In this document: piece after piece, positions 1-8,557 of the stretch | How the letters are laid out: each line of letters starts with the position of its first letter | Numbering within the stretch: the stretch's first letter is position 1 | Position numbers and translations under genes: made by a program | Notes under the pieces: model-generated | What the model was told of the DNA's origin: nothing | The model's input: only the letters and a program-made list of their open reading frames with translations | Databases searched by the model: none | From: Sporocytophaga sp. | GTDB taxonomy: Bacteria; Bacteroidota; Bacteroidia; Cytophagales; Cytophagaceae | Length of the DNA: 64,000 nt | Assembly (NCBI GenBank): GCA_024707265.1 | Contig: JANQAB010000010.1 | Coordinates: 828,636 to 892,635 of the forward strand | Reading direction: 5' to 3'

Positions 1-1119
1 TTCACTATCTCTAAATTCATTCTTAGGTATTTCAATCAATATGATTAAAAAATCACCGTTTAGTTTCCGTCATAAAAAAAAATTAAGCTTACAAATTCTT
101 ATGGCCTATTTCCTTCATCAGGATGAAACATGAGCTATTGTTTATTGTCATCGCAATGCTCAATGTCTTTTATTCTTTTAAATATATAATTGCTTATATA
201 CCCAAATTAAAAGATTAATAAAAAATACAATTAATATTAACCCAAAAATATTCATCAATATTATACAAGAATGATACTCCTAGAACATCTCAAACTTGTA
301 TTTTTAATTTAACTATTCATTGGCATATGATGCCTACGATTCATGGGTTAAAGGTAATATTTTATTTCTCTCTCTCAATTTTTTTATAAAAAAAAAAATT
401 CAAATGTATAGGTCATTTCCTCTGGTAAGATATTTCCACAGCTCAATAGACACTAGAATCAATATGTAAAAAAAAACATAACTCATTTGTATTCTTTCAT
501 TTAAACTCAAAAATACTGATTAACAAAATATGTCCCAACAGTTTCAAAGATTCCAGAAAAAATATTTCTTTGGTGTTGGAGAAATTGCAAAATGTTTATC
601 AAAATCCATTTCTGATTTTAAAAATATCAGAAAGGGTTCCTTCAACAGTCAGAGGTTAAATTTCAAATGATACTTCTAATTTTTAAATAATTATCCGTTT
701 GATTCATGCATCTATTAAGTCAAGTTGAGACTTATATCATCTGTATGAATCAACAATCGGATAGTGATACTCATACTTAAATAGGACTATACTGCCCTTT
801 TTTAATATTTGAATCAATAAGCAATAAAGTTATATATCTTAATGATGGTTTATTAGACTTGAAATCTTAATTCCATTTTCTAACATTTTCTTTGATATTG
901 AATTCACGGGTGATTAAAAGAAATATTGAGGGGATAGTCAAGATAGCCTATTCGCAAACTTTTATATGCATCACGGGAACACAATAAGAATAATGGTCAT
1001 TTTGTAAATCTTCCTTTAGTGGAGTGAAAGAAAAACAAAGGGAAGCATATGAAGTACCAAAGTCAAATTCATGGACTGGTTGGGTTGTAGTAGTGAATTA
1101 CCTAGCTTTAAAAGCAAAA
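1..1119. other. gene-free AT-rich stretch
   Basis: No reading frame with a credible start, length or family signature is visible on either strand in this first 1.1 kb. It is strongly A/T rich with many short homopolymers. It may be the flank of a gene lying outside the window. I see no RNA gene, repeat or clear promoter in it. Confidence 0.5.
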
Positions 1120-1148
1120 TGCCGAAAGTTTTTTACAAACTTTCGGCA
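1120..1148 (-). terminator. intrinsic terminator of the DUF1232 gene
   Basis: A perfect 12-bp stem (TGCCGAAAGTTT, 1120-1131, pairing with 1137-1148) closes a 5-nt loop. Read on the minus strand it lies 28 nt past the stop codon of the DUF1232 gene and is followed by a T-rich tract, the layout of a rho-independent terminator. Confidence 0.75.
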
Positions 1149-1176
1149 CTTAAAACTTAATACTTATAACTTACAA

Positions 1177-1623
1177 CTAAGCTAATCTTATGCTTCTCTC
1201 ACTTTCCCAGACTTCAAACTTATCAAGTTCATCCTTAAATCCATCCATCAGCCAAAGTATAACTGCTATATCATCTACAGCTCCTAATACAGGAATTTTA
1301 TTCGAAATAAAATCGATATTAAAATAGAAATAAGAGAAAACCAATCCTACCTGGATAAGCAGAAAAGGGGAAACATTTTTATATTCTCCCTTAAAAACAG
1401 CTTTTAACATTCTCTTTGCTAGGCCGGCCTCACGTCCAATCACCTCAAACTTAAACCTTTTGGCTTCCGGATCATAAAATTTATCCACAACTTCTTTTAA
1501 GGCATCTGCGTGTGCACCTTTTGTAAAAGAAGTTCCAAAAGAAATAAGTTTCTTAATCCATTCTGACTTGAATTGATCAAGATCAATAGGTTCCTTATCT
1601 CCGTTGCTTTCAAATCCTTTCAT
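1177..1623 (-). CDS. YkvA-like DUF1232 membrane protein
   Basis: A 148-residue protein. Its C-terminal half carries the DUF1232 (YkvA) signature: a hydrophobic segment, then NKIPVLGAVDDIAVILWLMD at about residues 108-127, matching the family pattern of a hydrophobic helix followed by IPxxGxxDD. The N-terminal 70 residues are charged and helical with no signal peptide, so it is probably an inner-membrane protein with a cytoplasmic N-terminus. The biochemical role of the family is unknown. It lies just downstream of the helicase on the same strand (51-nt gap) and is closed by a strong hairpin. The family call is from the motif; no function is implied. Confidence 0.8.
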   Translation of the reverse strand: MKGFESNGDKEPIDLDQFKSEWIKKLISFGTSFTKGAHADALKEVVDKFYDPEAKRFKFEVIGREAGLAKRMLKAVFKGEYKNVSPFLLIQVGLVFSYFYFNIDFISNKIPVLGAVDDIAVILWLMDGFKDELDKFEVWESERSIRLA

Positions 1624-1673
1624 ACTCTGACTTTTTTAATTAAAACATAAGTCAGGGCTTACTTAGTTCTGAT

Positions 1674-3609
1674 TTAATACATATACTCCCAGGCAGTTTT
1701 ATAAGCGCCTATTGACTCTGTATAGTCAAGAAATCCCCTGTAAAACGGATGCCCTGAAAGCGTACCGCTTTCCCCAAACACTACCAGCTTCTTTTTCGCT
1801 CTGGTCATCGCTACATTCATTCTTCGTATGTCATTTAAGAAACCTATTTCCCCTCTGGAGTTTGACCTCACCAGACTTATATACACAATATCTCTTTCCT
1901 GACCCTGAAAACCATCTACAGTATTGATTGAAATCTGCTTTTTAAAACTGTCTTCAAATTCTGCAGCAGCGAGCAAATCTTTTAAGAAATTTACCTGAGC
2001 TTTATAAGGTGAAATCAAAGCTATTTTCAGTTTTTCATCCATCATAACCTGCTGACCGATCTTTTCAACCAGAGCTGTAAAATGTTTTAATAGCAACTGC
2101 GCTTCTTCCGGATTTAAAGTACTGGATGTTTCTGCTTCTAATTTTTTCCTCAAAACCACATCCGGCAGTATCGACGAATTCAACCGGAGCTGTAAAATCA
2201 GGATCACCATTCAGAAGTCTGTCTTTTACTGAGGCATGGGCTATGAGTTTATCATAATAAAATTGTACAGAGGAGAACTTCATAATTTTCTCATTCATTC
2301 TGTACTGAGTATCCAGCATTACATCTGCCTTTTGACGCTGAATACATTTTTCAAACAGAGTTACAGAAAGCCCCTTTTTCGCTGCTTCTATGGATTTGAC
2401 TGTTGGTGGCAACTGGCAATGATCTCCTGCAAAGACTACCCTGTCTGCCTTGGTTATCGGAATCCAGGTTGCAGGTTCCAGTGCCTGTGCAGCCTCATCA
2501 ATAAATACGGTTTCAAACGTTCTGTCTTTTAACAGATAAGAAGCTGCACCTACAAGCGTGCAGGTAAATACACGTGCCCTGCTTAAAATATCCTGAGTGA
2601 TATAATTCTCTATAGCTTCTGCTTCCTGCTGCAATTTCCTTGACTCGTCCAGAATTATTCTTCTCTGATTTCTTTCTTCCTTACCAAAATTTCTTTTATA
2701 CTTCAAGGCCATATTCCGGTACTCAATGGCGCGTTTTTTTAATTCCTTTATTTGTTTGAAGTCTTTATGATTGGAAATCTGTACATCTAAAGTATGTGCA
2801 AGAAGAGATTCGCTGACTCTTGAAGGGTGTCCGAGTCTGACAACCTTAACACCTTTTTCATCCAGCTTTTCAGTAAGTAAATCAACAGCAGTGTTACTGG
2901 GAGCACATACAAGCACCTGCTCCTCTTCAGACAGTATCTGTTTGATGGCTTCTACAAGTGTCGTTGTTTTACCTGTTCCCGGAGGTCCGTGTATAATGGC
3001 AACATCTTTTGCAAAAACAACATTTTCTATGGCCTTCTTTTGTGAATCATTTAATGAAGGATTAAGACTAAGTGTTTTTTTCTCCCTGAAGCCAGCCTTT
3101 TCCTTGCCTAACAGCACCTCTCTCAATTGAGCCAACCTGTTATGCTTGGCCTTGATTACCCTTTGCAGGGTATTTTCCATTTCTTTGTAACTGGTTTCGT
3201 CAAACAGCAAGTCTAGTCCTAACTTTCCACGATCAAACCAGTCAGGAAGCTCATCAACAAAAAGAGTAAGTTTGATATTATCTGGGCGGACAGAAGTTAC
3301 CACTCCTGCGAGTTTGCTTTCAGGTTCTTCATCCTGATTATTGGTAAACACCGCAGCTACCCGACCTGACTGAAACTGGTGAGAAATTTCTTTAAAAGAG
3401 GGTCTTTCAATCTCAAGAATTAGTCTGTCACCAACACCATAATAAGATTCTTTTACTACTATCGGGTACCAGGTAAGTCCTTGTGCCCGTCTCTCAGGTA
3501 TGGATGCATTCAGCATCTTAGACTCATAAAGTTTCCTGTCTTCTTCCTGCTCTACCTTCAATATATCCAGAAGCTCCTGAAGCTCTTCTCTGGAATCTTT
3601 TTCTGACAT
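1674..3609 (-). pseudogene. UPF1/IGHMBP2-like superfamily 1 helicase, frame broken at one homopolymer
   Basis: All superfamily 1B helicase motifs are present but split over two frames. The first frame (3609 down to about 2147) has Walker A GPPGTGKT (about residues 207-214), Walker B FIDEAAQALEP, motif III GDHCQLPPTV and motif IV TQYRMNEKI. The second frame (about 2142 down to 1674) has motif V TVDGFQGQERDIVYISL and motif VI RRMNVAMTRAKKK. The switch falls at six T's (2142-2147, A's in the coding sense). With five, the protein reads FVDTAGCGFEEKLEAETSS, exactly as relatives do, giving about 644 residues. Family members are ATP-dependent 5'-3' nucleic-acid helicases of the SMUBP-2 group. Every motif survives, so a sequencing error is more likely than gene death. 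Confidence 0.85.
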
Positions 3610-3683
3610 TAATTTATTAGGATAAATAAAGTGATTACAAATAGACTAATTACTTAAGACAATTAAAATTGCTATAAGTTCAA

Positions 3684-4733
3684 TTAATAATTCTGATATC
3701 TTTTGCTGAATTTCGGGCAAGGAATTGCTCTTCCTCTCTTTTTAACTTTCCTTTTATCATAAGGAATTTCCCATTCGTAGATCAGTGAAATCTCATGAGC
3801 ACCGTAGCTATTACTCACGGAAAGCTTTGAAACAGGAAGGTCAAAGCTGTAAGCGAAGCTTAATCCATTAAAATGAATCCCAGCCATGAGGATGAATGAC
3901 TCGTTATTCAGCAATCCGGAAGCATAATTTTTCACAGGAATACCTCTATACCAAAGACCGAACATTATAGGGTCATAAGTCAGATATGCTCCAAGGTCAA
4001 GCTGATCAAATGCGTCCTGAGATTTATAGTTAAAAGTAGGAGTAAAACTTCTTTCAGGCATATATCTGTTTCCATTCCAGTTTTTCAGGAAAAACTTATA
4101 TCCTGAATGTACAGAGAATTTTACAGGAAGCTTCACATCAGGTAAACCTGTTACGGATTGATTGGGCCTGTTGAGATGAAATCCGGAGAGCCCCAACCAG
4201 AAATGGTCATCATAAAGTAAACCACCGGCGGAAACATCCAGAAAATTCAGTCTTGAACCAGTAAAGGCATCTGCTGATGCTCCTCCTGTCAAACCGCTAT
4301 TATCCAATTGATCACCAAATACAAAGCTTGCATAGTCGATTGTCCTGTTGGTGTATCCCAATTGAATTCCAGGCCTGAATGTCCAGCGGTTGCTTAGCCA
4401 AACTTCGTAGGAATAAAATAAATTAATATCAGTGGAAACGAGTGCACCGTTATTCCCTTGTTTATCCCTTTTAACCAACAGCCCCACACCACTTCTGTAA
4501 GATTCAATGTTATGATCAAGAGAGGCTGCATAAGTAATAAAAGATGCTCCGGTTCCAGGCCATTGATTTCTGTAATTCAGAATAGCCCTGGTATTTTCAG
4601 CAGTACCGGCAAAAGCAGGATTTAAATATAAAGGAGCATTATAATACTGGGAAAACTGAGGATCCTGAGCAAAAGAGGAATTTGCAATGAACAAACTCCC
4701 AAGGATTATAAAAAAGTAAAAGCTTTTAAACAT
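3684..4733 (-). CDS. PorP/SprF-family type IX secretion membrane protein
   Basis: A 349-residue protein with a signal peptide (cleavage near SSFAQDPQ) followed by the family hallmark QFSQYYNAPLYLNPAFAGT and, later, NYRNQWPG. The rest is amphipathic beta-strand sequence typical of an outer-membrane barrel. PorP/SprF proteins are restricted to Bacteroidota. They work with T9SS: SprF is needed for SprB adhesin export in gliding, and paralogues often pair with large type B-sorted proteins. No such partner adjoins it here. The C-terminus KRGRAIPCPKFSKRYQNY is a short basic extension. A CAAAAGTA on the plus strand (4744-4751) could be its -7 box, but it would leave a very short leader. Confidence 0.9.
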   Translation of the reverse strand: MFKSFYFFIILGSLFIANSSFAQDPQFSQYYNAPLYLNPAFAGTAENTRAILNYRNQWPGTGASFITYAASLDHNIESYRSGVGLLVKRDKQGNNGALVSTDINLFYSYEVWLSNRWTFRPGIQLGYTNRTIDYASFVFGDQLDNSGLTGGASADAFTGSRLNFLDVSAGGLLYDDHFWLGLSGFHLNRPNQSVTGLPDVKLPVKFSVHSGYKFFLKNWNGNRYMPERSFTPTFNYKSQDAFDQLDLGAYLTYDPIMFGLWYRGIPVKNYASGLLNNESFILMAGIHFNGLSFAYSFDLPVSKLSVSNSYGAHEISLIYEWEIPYDKRKVKKRGRAIPCPKFSKRYQNY

Positions 4734-4832
4734 AGAAGTACTGCAAAAGTATAAAAATTAACGAAACCTGTGCAGGAACTGATATTAGAATTCTATATTT
4801 AAAAGCTTTTTTTTATAATAAAAGCAGAAATA

Positions 4833-5345
4833 TTAATGATGATGCCCACCCGGACCATGTACGTGTCCGTGATCAAGTTCTTCAGCTGTAGCATCTCTAA
4901 CATCCACTACTTTTCCCTGAAATTCAAGATTCAATCCGGCAAGAGGATGATTAAAATCTATAGTAAGTTCGTTTTGATTTACGGCTAAAACTTTACCTCT
5001 CAGAAAATTTCCGTCTGCATCTGACATTGGCACAAAGGTACCAACCTGAAATTTAGATTCGTCAAATTCTCCATCGATTTTAAATATTTCTTTGGAAAGG
5101 TTAACAACCGCTTCCTCTTCAAAATCACCATAGGCTTCATCTGAAGTGATAACAAATTTAAAATCAGCACCACTTGTAAGACCATCCAGCCCCTCTTCAA
5201 ATTTTTCAGGTAAGCCACTGCTACCGAAAAGGAACACCATTGGTTCCTGAGCATTTACCTTCTCAGAAACTTCCACATTACCCTCCTGATCTTTTGCCTG
5301 AAGATCGTAGGTTACGGCCACTACTTTGTTTTTTTCAATTTTCAT
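4833..5345 (-). CDS. slyD: SlyD-like FKBP-type peptidyl-prolyl cis-trans isomerase
   Basis: A 170-residue cytoplasmic protein with the SlyD layout: an FKBP core split by an insert-in-flap chaperone domain (about residues 75-125) and a histidine-rich metal-binding tail HGHVHGPGGHHH. FLFGSSGLPEKFEEGLDGL and SDEAYGDFEEEAVV are typical FKBP/SlyD segments. It is expected to catalyse proline isomerisation, act as a folding chaperone and bind nickel or other divalent metals through the tail. It starts at ATG and is monocistronic, 99 nt upstream of PorP/SprF on the same strand. Some SlyD orthologues serve hydrogenase nickel insertion, but no hydrogenase genes are seen here. Confidence 0.9.
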   Translation of the reverse strand: MKIEKNKVVAVTYDLQAKDQEGNVEVSEKVNAQEPMVFLFGSSGLPEKFEEGLDGLTSGADFKFVITSDEAYGDFEEEAVVNLSKEIFKIDGEFDESKFQVGTFVPMSDADGNFLRGKVLAVNQNELTIDFNHPLAGLNLEFQGKVVDVRDATAEELDHGHVHGPGGHHH

Positions 5346-5512
5346 TATTTTGACTTTCTATAAAATTCTGAAGCAATAATTATAAATTCTGAAACACCGA
5401 TTTAGTTAATTATGTATATAAAGAGAAAAATGCGGTGTAAGGTTTAAGAATAGTTGTGAATAAATTTATTCATTCACCTGCAGATTAAATAAAATTCATG
5501 ACAAAAAAGAAT

Positions 5513-5520
5513 TATGTTTG
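5513..5520 (+). promoter_or_regulatory. putative -7 element of the epimerase gene
   Basis: TATGTTTG matches the Bacteroidota sigma-A -7 consensus TAnnTTTG and ends 22 nt before the chosen GTG start of the epimerase. No convincing -33 TTG is seen at the expected spacing, so this is a tentative call. Confidence 0.35.
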
Positions 5521-5542
5521 AAATATTTTAAAAGAAGGCCAA

Positions 5543-6538
5543 GTGATCAACTGGACAATTGAAGAAAAACACCTGACACTCAAATATAACTGGAAAATAT
5601 CCAGAAGTGAATCCGTTACAAAGAACAATTTTTTTCTCCAAATTACGGATGGTACAAATTCGGGATCAGGAGAAGTAGCTCCTAATATCAGATATGGAGA
5701 AACGCCCCAACTCATTAAAGATCAATTTGATTTTTTCTTAAAAAATGGTGCATCCAGGATTAAAAATTTGGATGATTTACAAAATTTACTAAATTTCACA
5801 CAAATTTGTAATTCTTTGAGATTTGGGATTGAATCCGCTTACATCCACTTTCTCAGTAAAATACAAAATTTACCTGTTTATTCTTTTCTCGGGTTGGACG
5901 AACCCAAGAATATTTTTACAGCATATACGCTTCCGATAATGCAAATTGGTGAAATTCAAGCATTTTATAAAAATCACCAATTAGAGCGATTTAAATATCT
6001 TAAGTTAAAGATAAACTCAGAAAACGGATTCGACCTTTTGAAAGAGGTACGTAAGCTTTCTACCCAATCAATCATGATTGATGCAAATGAAAGCTGGCAA
6101 AATGTTGAAGAACTTATAATATTTCTTGAAAAAATAAAAAAAGATAATATTGTCTTTGTTGAACAACCTCTTCCGTATAACTTTGAAGCGGAGTATAAAT
6201 ATCTTAAGCAAAATAGTACTTTAGATATTTTTGCGGACGAATCAATAACTGACAAAGCTGATTTCAGCAATTTAACTGAGCAGTTTCATGGAATAAACGT
6301 GAAGCTTATGAAATCCGGCAGCTATCTGAATGGCATTAGACTTTTGAAAGATGCAAAAAAACATGGCTTAAAAACCATGATTGGTTGTATGATAGAAACA
6401 AGTTTGGGTATTTCATCAGCCATGAATCTTTGCAGCCTGACAGATTACAATGATCTAGATGGTTATTTTGTAATTGATAATGAACCATTTAATCTAATAA
6501 CAGAAAAAAAAGGACAGCTTTTTTATAGTAAAACTTAA
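5543..6538 (+). CDS. dipeptide epimerase (enolase superfamily, L-Ala-D/L-Glu epimerase type)
   Basis: A 331-residue enolase-superfamily enzyme. In order: the N-terminal capping domain, the base motif YLKLKINSENG (KxK, about residues 153-155), three metal ligands in MIDANESW, FVEQPLP and FADESI, the second-side lysine in GINVKLMKSGS, and GCMIETSLG. This order and the lysine pair match the muconate-lactonizing subgroup, specifically Ala-Glu dipeptide epimerases. These invert the second residue of dipeptides and often help recycle murein peptides. Substrate cannot be fixed from sequence. The start is GTG at 5543, chosen because the frame fits family length and AGAAGG lies about 7 nt upstream. 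It ends 14 nt before the Gre-like gene, so the two may be cotranscribed. Confidence 0.82.
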   Translation: MINWTIEEKHLTLKYNWKISRSESVTKNNFFLQITDGTNSGSGEVAPNIRYGETPQLIKDQFDFFLKNGASRIKNLDDLQNLLNFTQICNSLRFGIESAYIHFLSKIQNLPVYSFLGLDEPKNIFTAYTLPIMQIGEIQAFYKNHQLERFKYLKLKINSENGFDLLKEVRKLSTQSIMIDANESWQNVEELIIFLEKIKKDNIVFVEQPLPYNFEAEYKYLKQNSTLDIFADESITDKADFSNLTEQFHGINVKLMKSGSYLNGIRLLKDAKKHGLKTMIGCMIETSLGISSAMNLCSLTDYNDLDGYFVIDNEPFNLITEKKGQLFYSKT

Positions 6539-6552
6539 ATTTTTAGGTAGGT

Positions 6553-7684
6553 ATGGCCAAGACCAAATCAAAAGAAACAAAAAAAAGCAGTAAACCTGCA
6601 GCTAAAAAATCTAAAGAAACGACGCAAAAGGCGGCAAAAAAGTCGGCAGTAAAAAAGGTAGTTTCAAAGAAAGCTGTAGCGCAAAAAAATGTAGCGAAAA
6701 AAGCGGCTGTGAAAAAAGCTGTAGCGAAAAAGGCTGTTGTGAAAGCGGTTGCTAAAAAACCTGTAGCAAAAAAGGCCGTTGAGAAAGCAGTTGCTAAAAA
6801 AACAGTAACAGCTAAAAAAGCAGTTGTTAAAAAGACTGTACCTCCAAAGGCTGCAGCAAAAAAAACAGCTGACAAAAAAGTAGAAGTTAAAAAAACAACT
6901 TCAAAACCAGCAACCAAAGCTACTTCAGTTTCAAAAACCAAAGCGCCAAAACCTAGTAAAGAAGTTAAAGTTCCAAAGCCTGCAGAGAAAAAAGTAGTGA
7001 GTAAACCTGCGGTTCCTGCAAAAAAAGCTGAGCCGGTCCAAAAGGCAGTTCCTAAAAAAACCGAGGAGAAAGCGACTGCTCAGAGAGAGCCAGTAAAAAC
7101 TGCTCCCAAACCGGAAATAAAAAAAGAGCCTTTGATCCCAAGAAAACCAGACATCTATATTCCACATTTGGAAGACAATTTTGATACTTCCAACAGGGCA
7201 ATACCAGATATAGATTTGAATATTGATAAAAAAATAGAACTTAAAAAAGAGTTGCTGAACAAATGCATCGAAATGCAAAGCAACATCGTGCAGACGGCAA
7301 AAAAAGCTATGGATGATGCGCAGGAAAGCGCCAATGAAGAAGAGGGAGCTTCCGGAGAAGAAAGATTTGAAGGTTTCAGAGAAACAATGCAGATCACTAG
7401 AGATATGTATGCCAGACAACTACAGGAAGGTATTAACAGTCTTTCCCTGCTAAAAAGAATTTTCCTGAATCCACAAGAAAGCATAGGACTTGGGTCTGTT
7501 GTTTACACCGAATTACAAAACTATTTTATAAGCGTCAGCCTGGGAGAAACCAAACTTGCAGAAAAAAAACAGTTTCATAGCAATTTCTACCATGACTCCT
7601 CTTTACCATGCTATGGCTGGTAAAAAGAAGGGGGATAAATTTGTATTCAGAGACAAGGAATATACTATACTTGAAACGTTTTAA
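6553..7684 (+). pseudogene. GreA/GreB-like protein with lysine/alanine-rich histone H1-like tail, frame broken near the end
   Basis: Residues 1 to about 190 are a low-complexity Lys/Ala/Pro/Val tail (repeated AKKAV, VKKA) like bacterial histone H1-like proteins. From about residue 225 a coiled coil (KKELLNKCIEMQSNIVQTAK, then MDDAQESANEE) and GLGSVVYTELQNYFISVSLG match the Bacteroidota GreA/GreB-like family, sometimes mislabelled 3-oxoacyl-ACP synthase. As read, the frame stops at 7623 with an unrelated end. Removing one A from the eight-A run 7562-7569 gives FIAISTMTPLYHAMAGKKKG, then DKFVFRDKEYTILETF ending at 7684, the normal family C-terminus (about 376 residues). It is probably a DNA- or RNA-polymerase-associated protein; the tail should bind DNA. 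Start: ATG after AGGTAGGT. Confidence 0.75.
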
Positions 7685-7841
7685 TAAGCTGAAAGCAAAA
7701 AGCGCAAAGCTGAAAGTATATCATATAAAAAGGCCCCTTTATTGAGGGGCTTTTTTGCTTTAAGCCTTACGCTTTCAGCTTTTTCATCTGAATACCGTTA
7801 TCTAGATAAGCTGAAAGCAAAAAGCGCAAAGCTGAAAGTAT
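7684..7841. repeat. 36-nt direct repeat, two copies each preceding a terminator
   Basis: An identical 36-nt segment beginning ATAAGCTGAAAGCAAAAAGC occurs at 7684-7719 and 7806-7841. Each copy is followed within about 15 nt by a strong intrinsic-terminator hairpin. Between them, TTAAGCTTTACGC-like sequence forms rough inverted copies. A weaker relative (AAAGCTAAAAGCTAAAAGTC) follows the nuclease gene near 11336. It looks like a small duplicated intergenic cassette. Confidence 0.7.
7727..7756 (+). terminator. intrinsic terminator downstream of the Gre-like gene
   Basis: The stem AAAAGGCCCC/GGGGCTTTTTT (one G-T pair) with an 8-nt loop is followed by T's, 42 nt after the corrected stop at 7684. 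It is the first of two terminators in a row. Confidence 0.8.
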
Positions 7842-7847
7842 TCATAA

Positions 7848-7878
7848 AAAAAGTCCCCTTTTACAATGGGGACTTTTT
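7848..7878. terminator. bidirectional intrinsic terminator between convergent genes
   Basis: A perfect 11-bp stem, AAAAAGTCCCC (7848-7858) with GGGGACTTTTT (7868-7878), has A's on one side and T's on the other. It can therefore terminate both the plus-strand gene and the minus-strand thioredoxin-fold gene, which stops 28 nt away. Confidence 0.8.
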
Positions 7879-7905
7879 GCTTTTCGCTTTAAGCTTTACG
7901 CTTTT

Positions 7906-8457
7906 TCACTTCGTTGCTGAAGCATTCTGCTCAAAAGCATTCTTTATCTCTTCAAACCCAACTTGTGCCTCAAATTTGGTAATCATCTCTAATTTTTCAT
8001 CAAACAGATATAAAGATGGATACCCGATTGCATCAAACTGGCGATAAAAATCATCCTTTGCATCATGAAGTACGGTTATCTGAGGAAACTGAGCAAGCTT
8101 GTACAGATTATGAAATTGTTTCACCTGTTCAAGGCTATTGGGACTTATCATTAAAATTTCAACATTCTGAAAATAATTAATGTTGTTCAAAATCTCAGTT
8201 GTTTCCTCCTGGCATAAATCACACAAAGGGTTAAAATAGACAATCATTATTTTCTTGTTTTGCGGAATATCTTTATTAGTATATTTTTTCCCGTCAAGTC
8301 TCACATAATTGATTTCCGGTATTTTATTTCCTCCTGTATTCTCTTTTACTATCAATTCTGCTTTGGTTTCTATGTCATTTCCCATACTTAAGCTTGTCAA
8401 GCCAACCAACAAAAAGCAGATTATATATTTAAATTTCACTCCCATATCATTTATCAA
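7906..8457 (-). CDS. exported thioredoxin-fold (TlpA/redoxin-like) protein
   Basis: A 183-residue protein with an N-terminal hydrophobic signal segment (KYIICFLLVGLTSLSMGND), then a thioredoxin-like domain. The redox motif is CDLC in YFNPLCDLCQEET (about residues 75-87), and a cis-proline-type segment IGYPSLYLF follows about 75 residues later. TlpA-type proteins act in the periplasm or cell surface, usually reducing disulfides in cytochrome maturation or stress defence. The weak upstream residues MINDMG could be bypassed by starting at the second Met (MGVKFKY), which would give a more typical signal peptide. No operon partner is visible. Confidence 0.75.
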   Translation of the reverse strand: MINDMGVKFKYIICFLLVGLTSLSMGNDIETKAELIVKENTGGNKIPEINYVRLDGKKYTNKDIPQNKKIMIVYFNPLCDLCQEETTEILNNINYFQNVEILMISPNSLEQVKQFHNLYKLAQFPQITVLHDAKDDFYRQFDAIGYPSLYLFDEKLEMITKFEAQVGFEEIKNAFEQNASATK

Positions 8458-8557
8458 GTTACCCGAAAATATAACATGGCCATTTCAACGGTTGTTATCA
8501 TTCGCCTTAGACTTCAACAAAGACAAGGGTTTTGAGGTTATTTAGATAAAACAAAAG

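Noticed and set aside
2065..2210. Programmed frameshift in the helicase
   Set aside because: No slippery heptamer with a downstream structure was seen, and the same one-base homopolymer excess occurs in unrelated genes, so error is simpler.
6543..6941. A 132-residue antisense frame opposite the Lys/Ala-rich tail
   Set aside because: It is a shadow of the repeat codons (Phe/Ala/Thr repeats) with no independent start signal or family resemblance.
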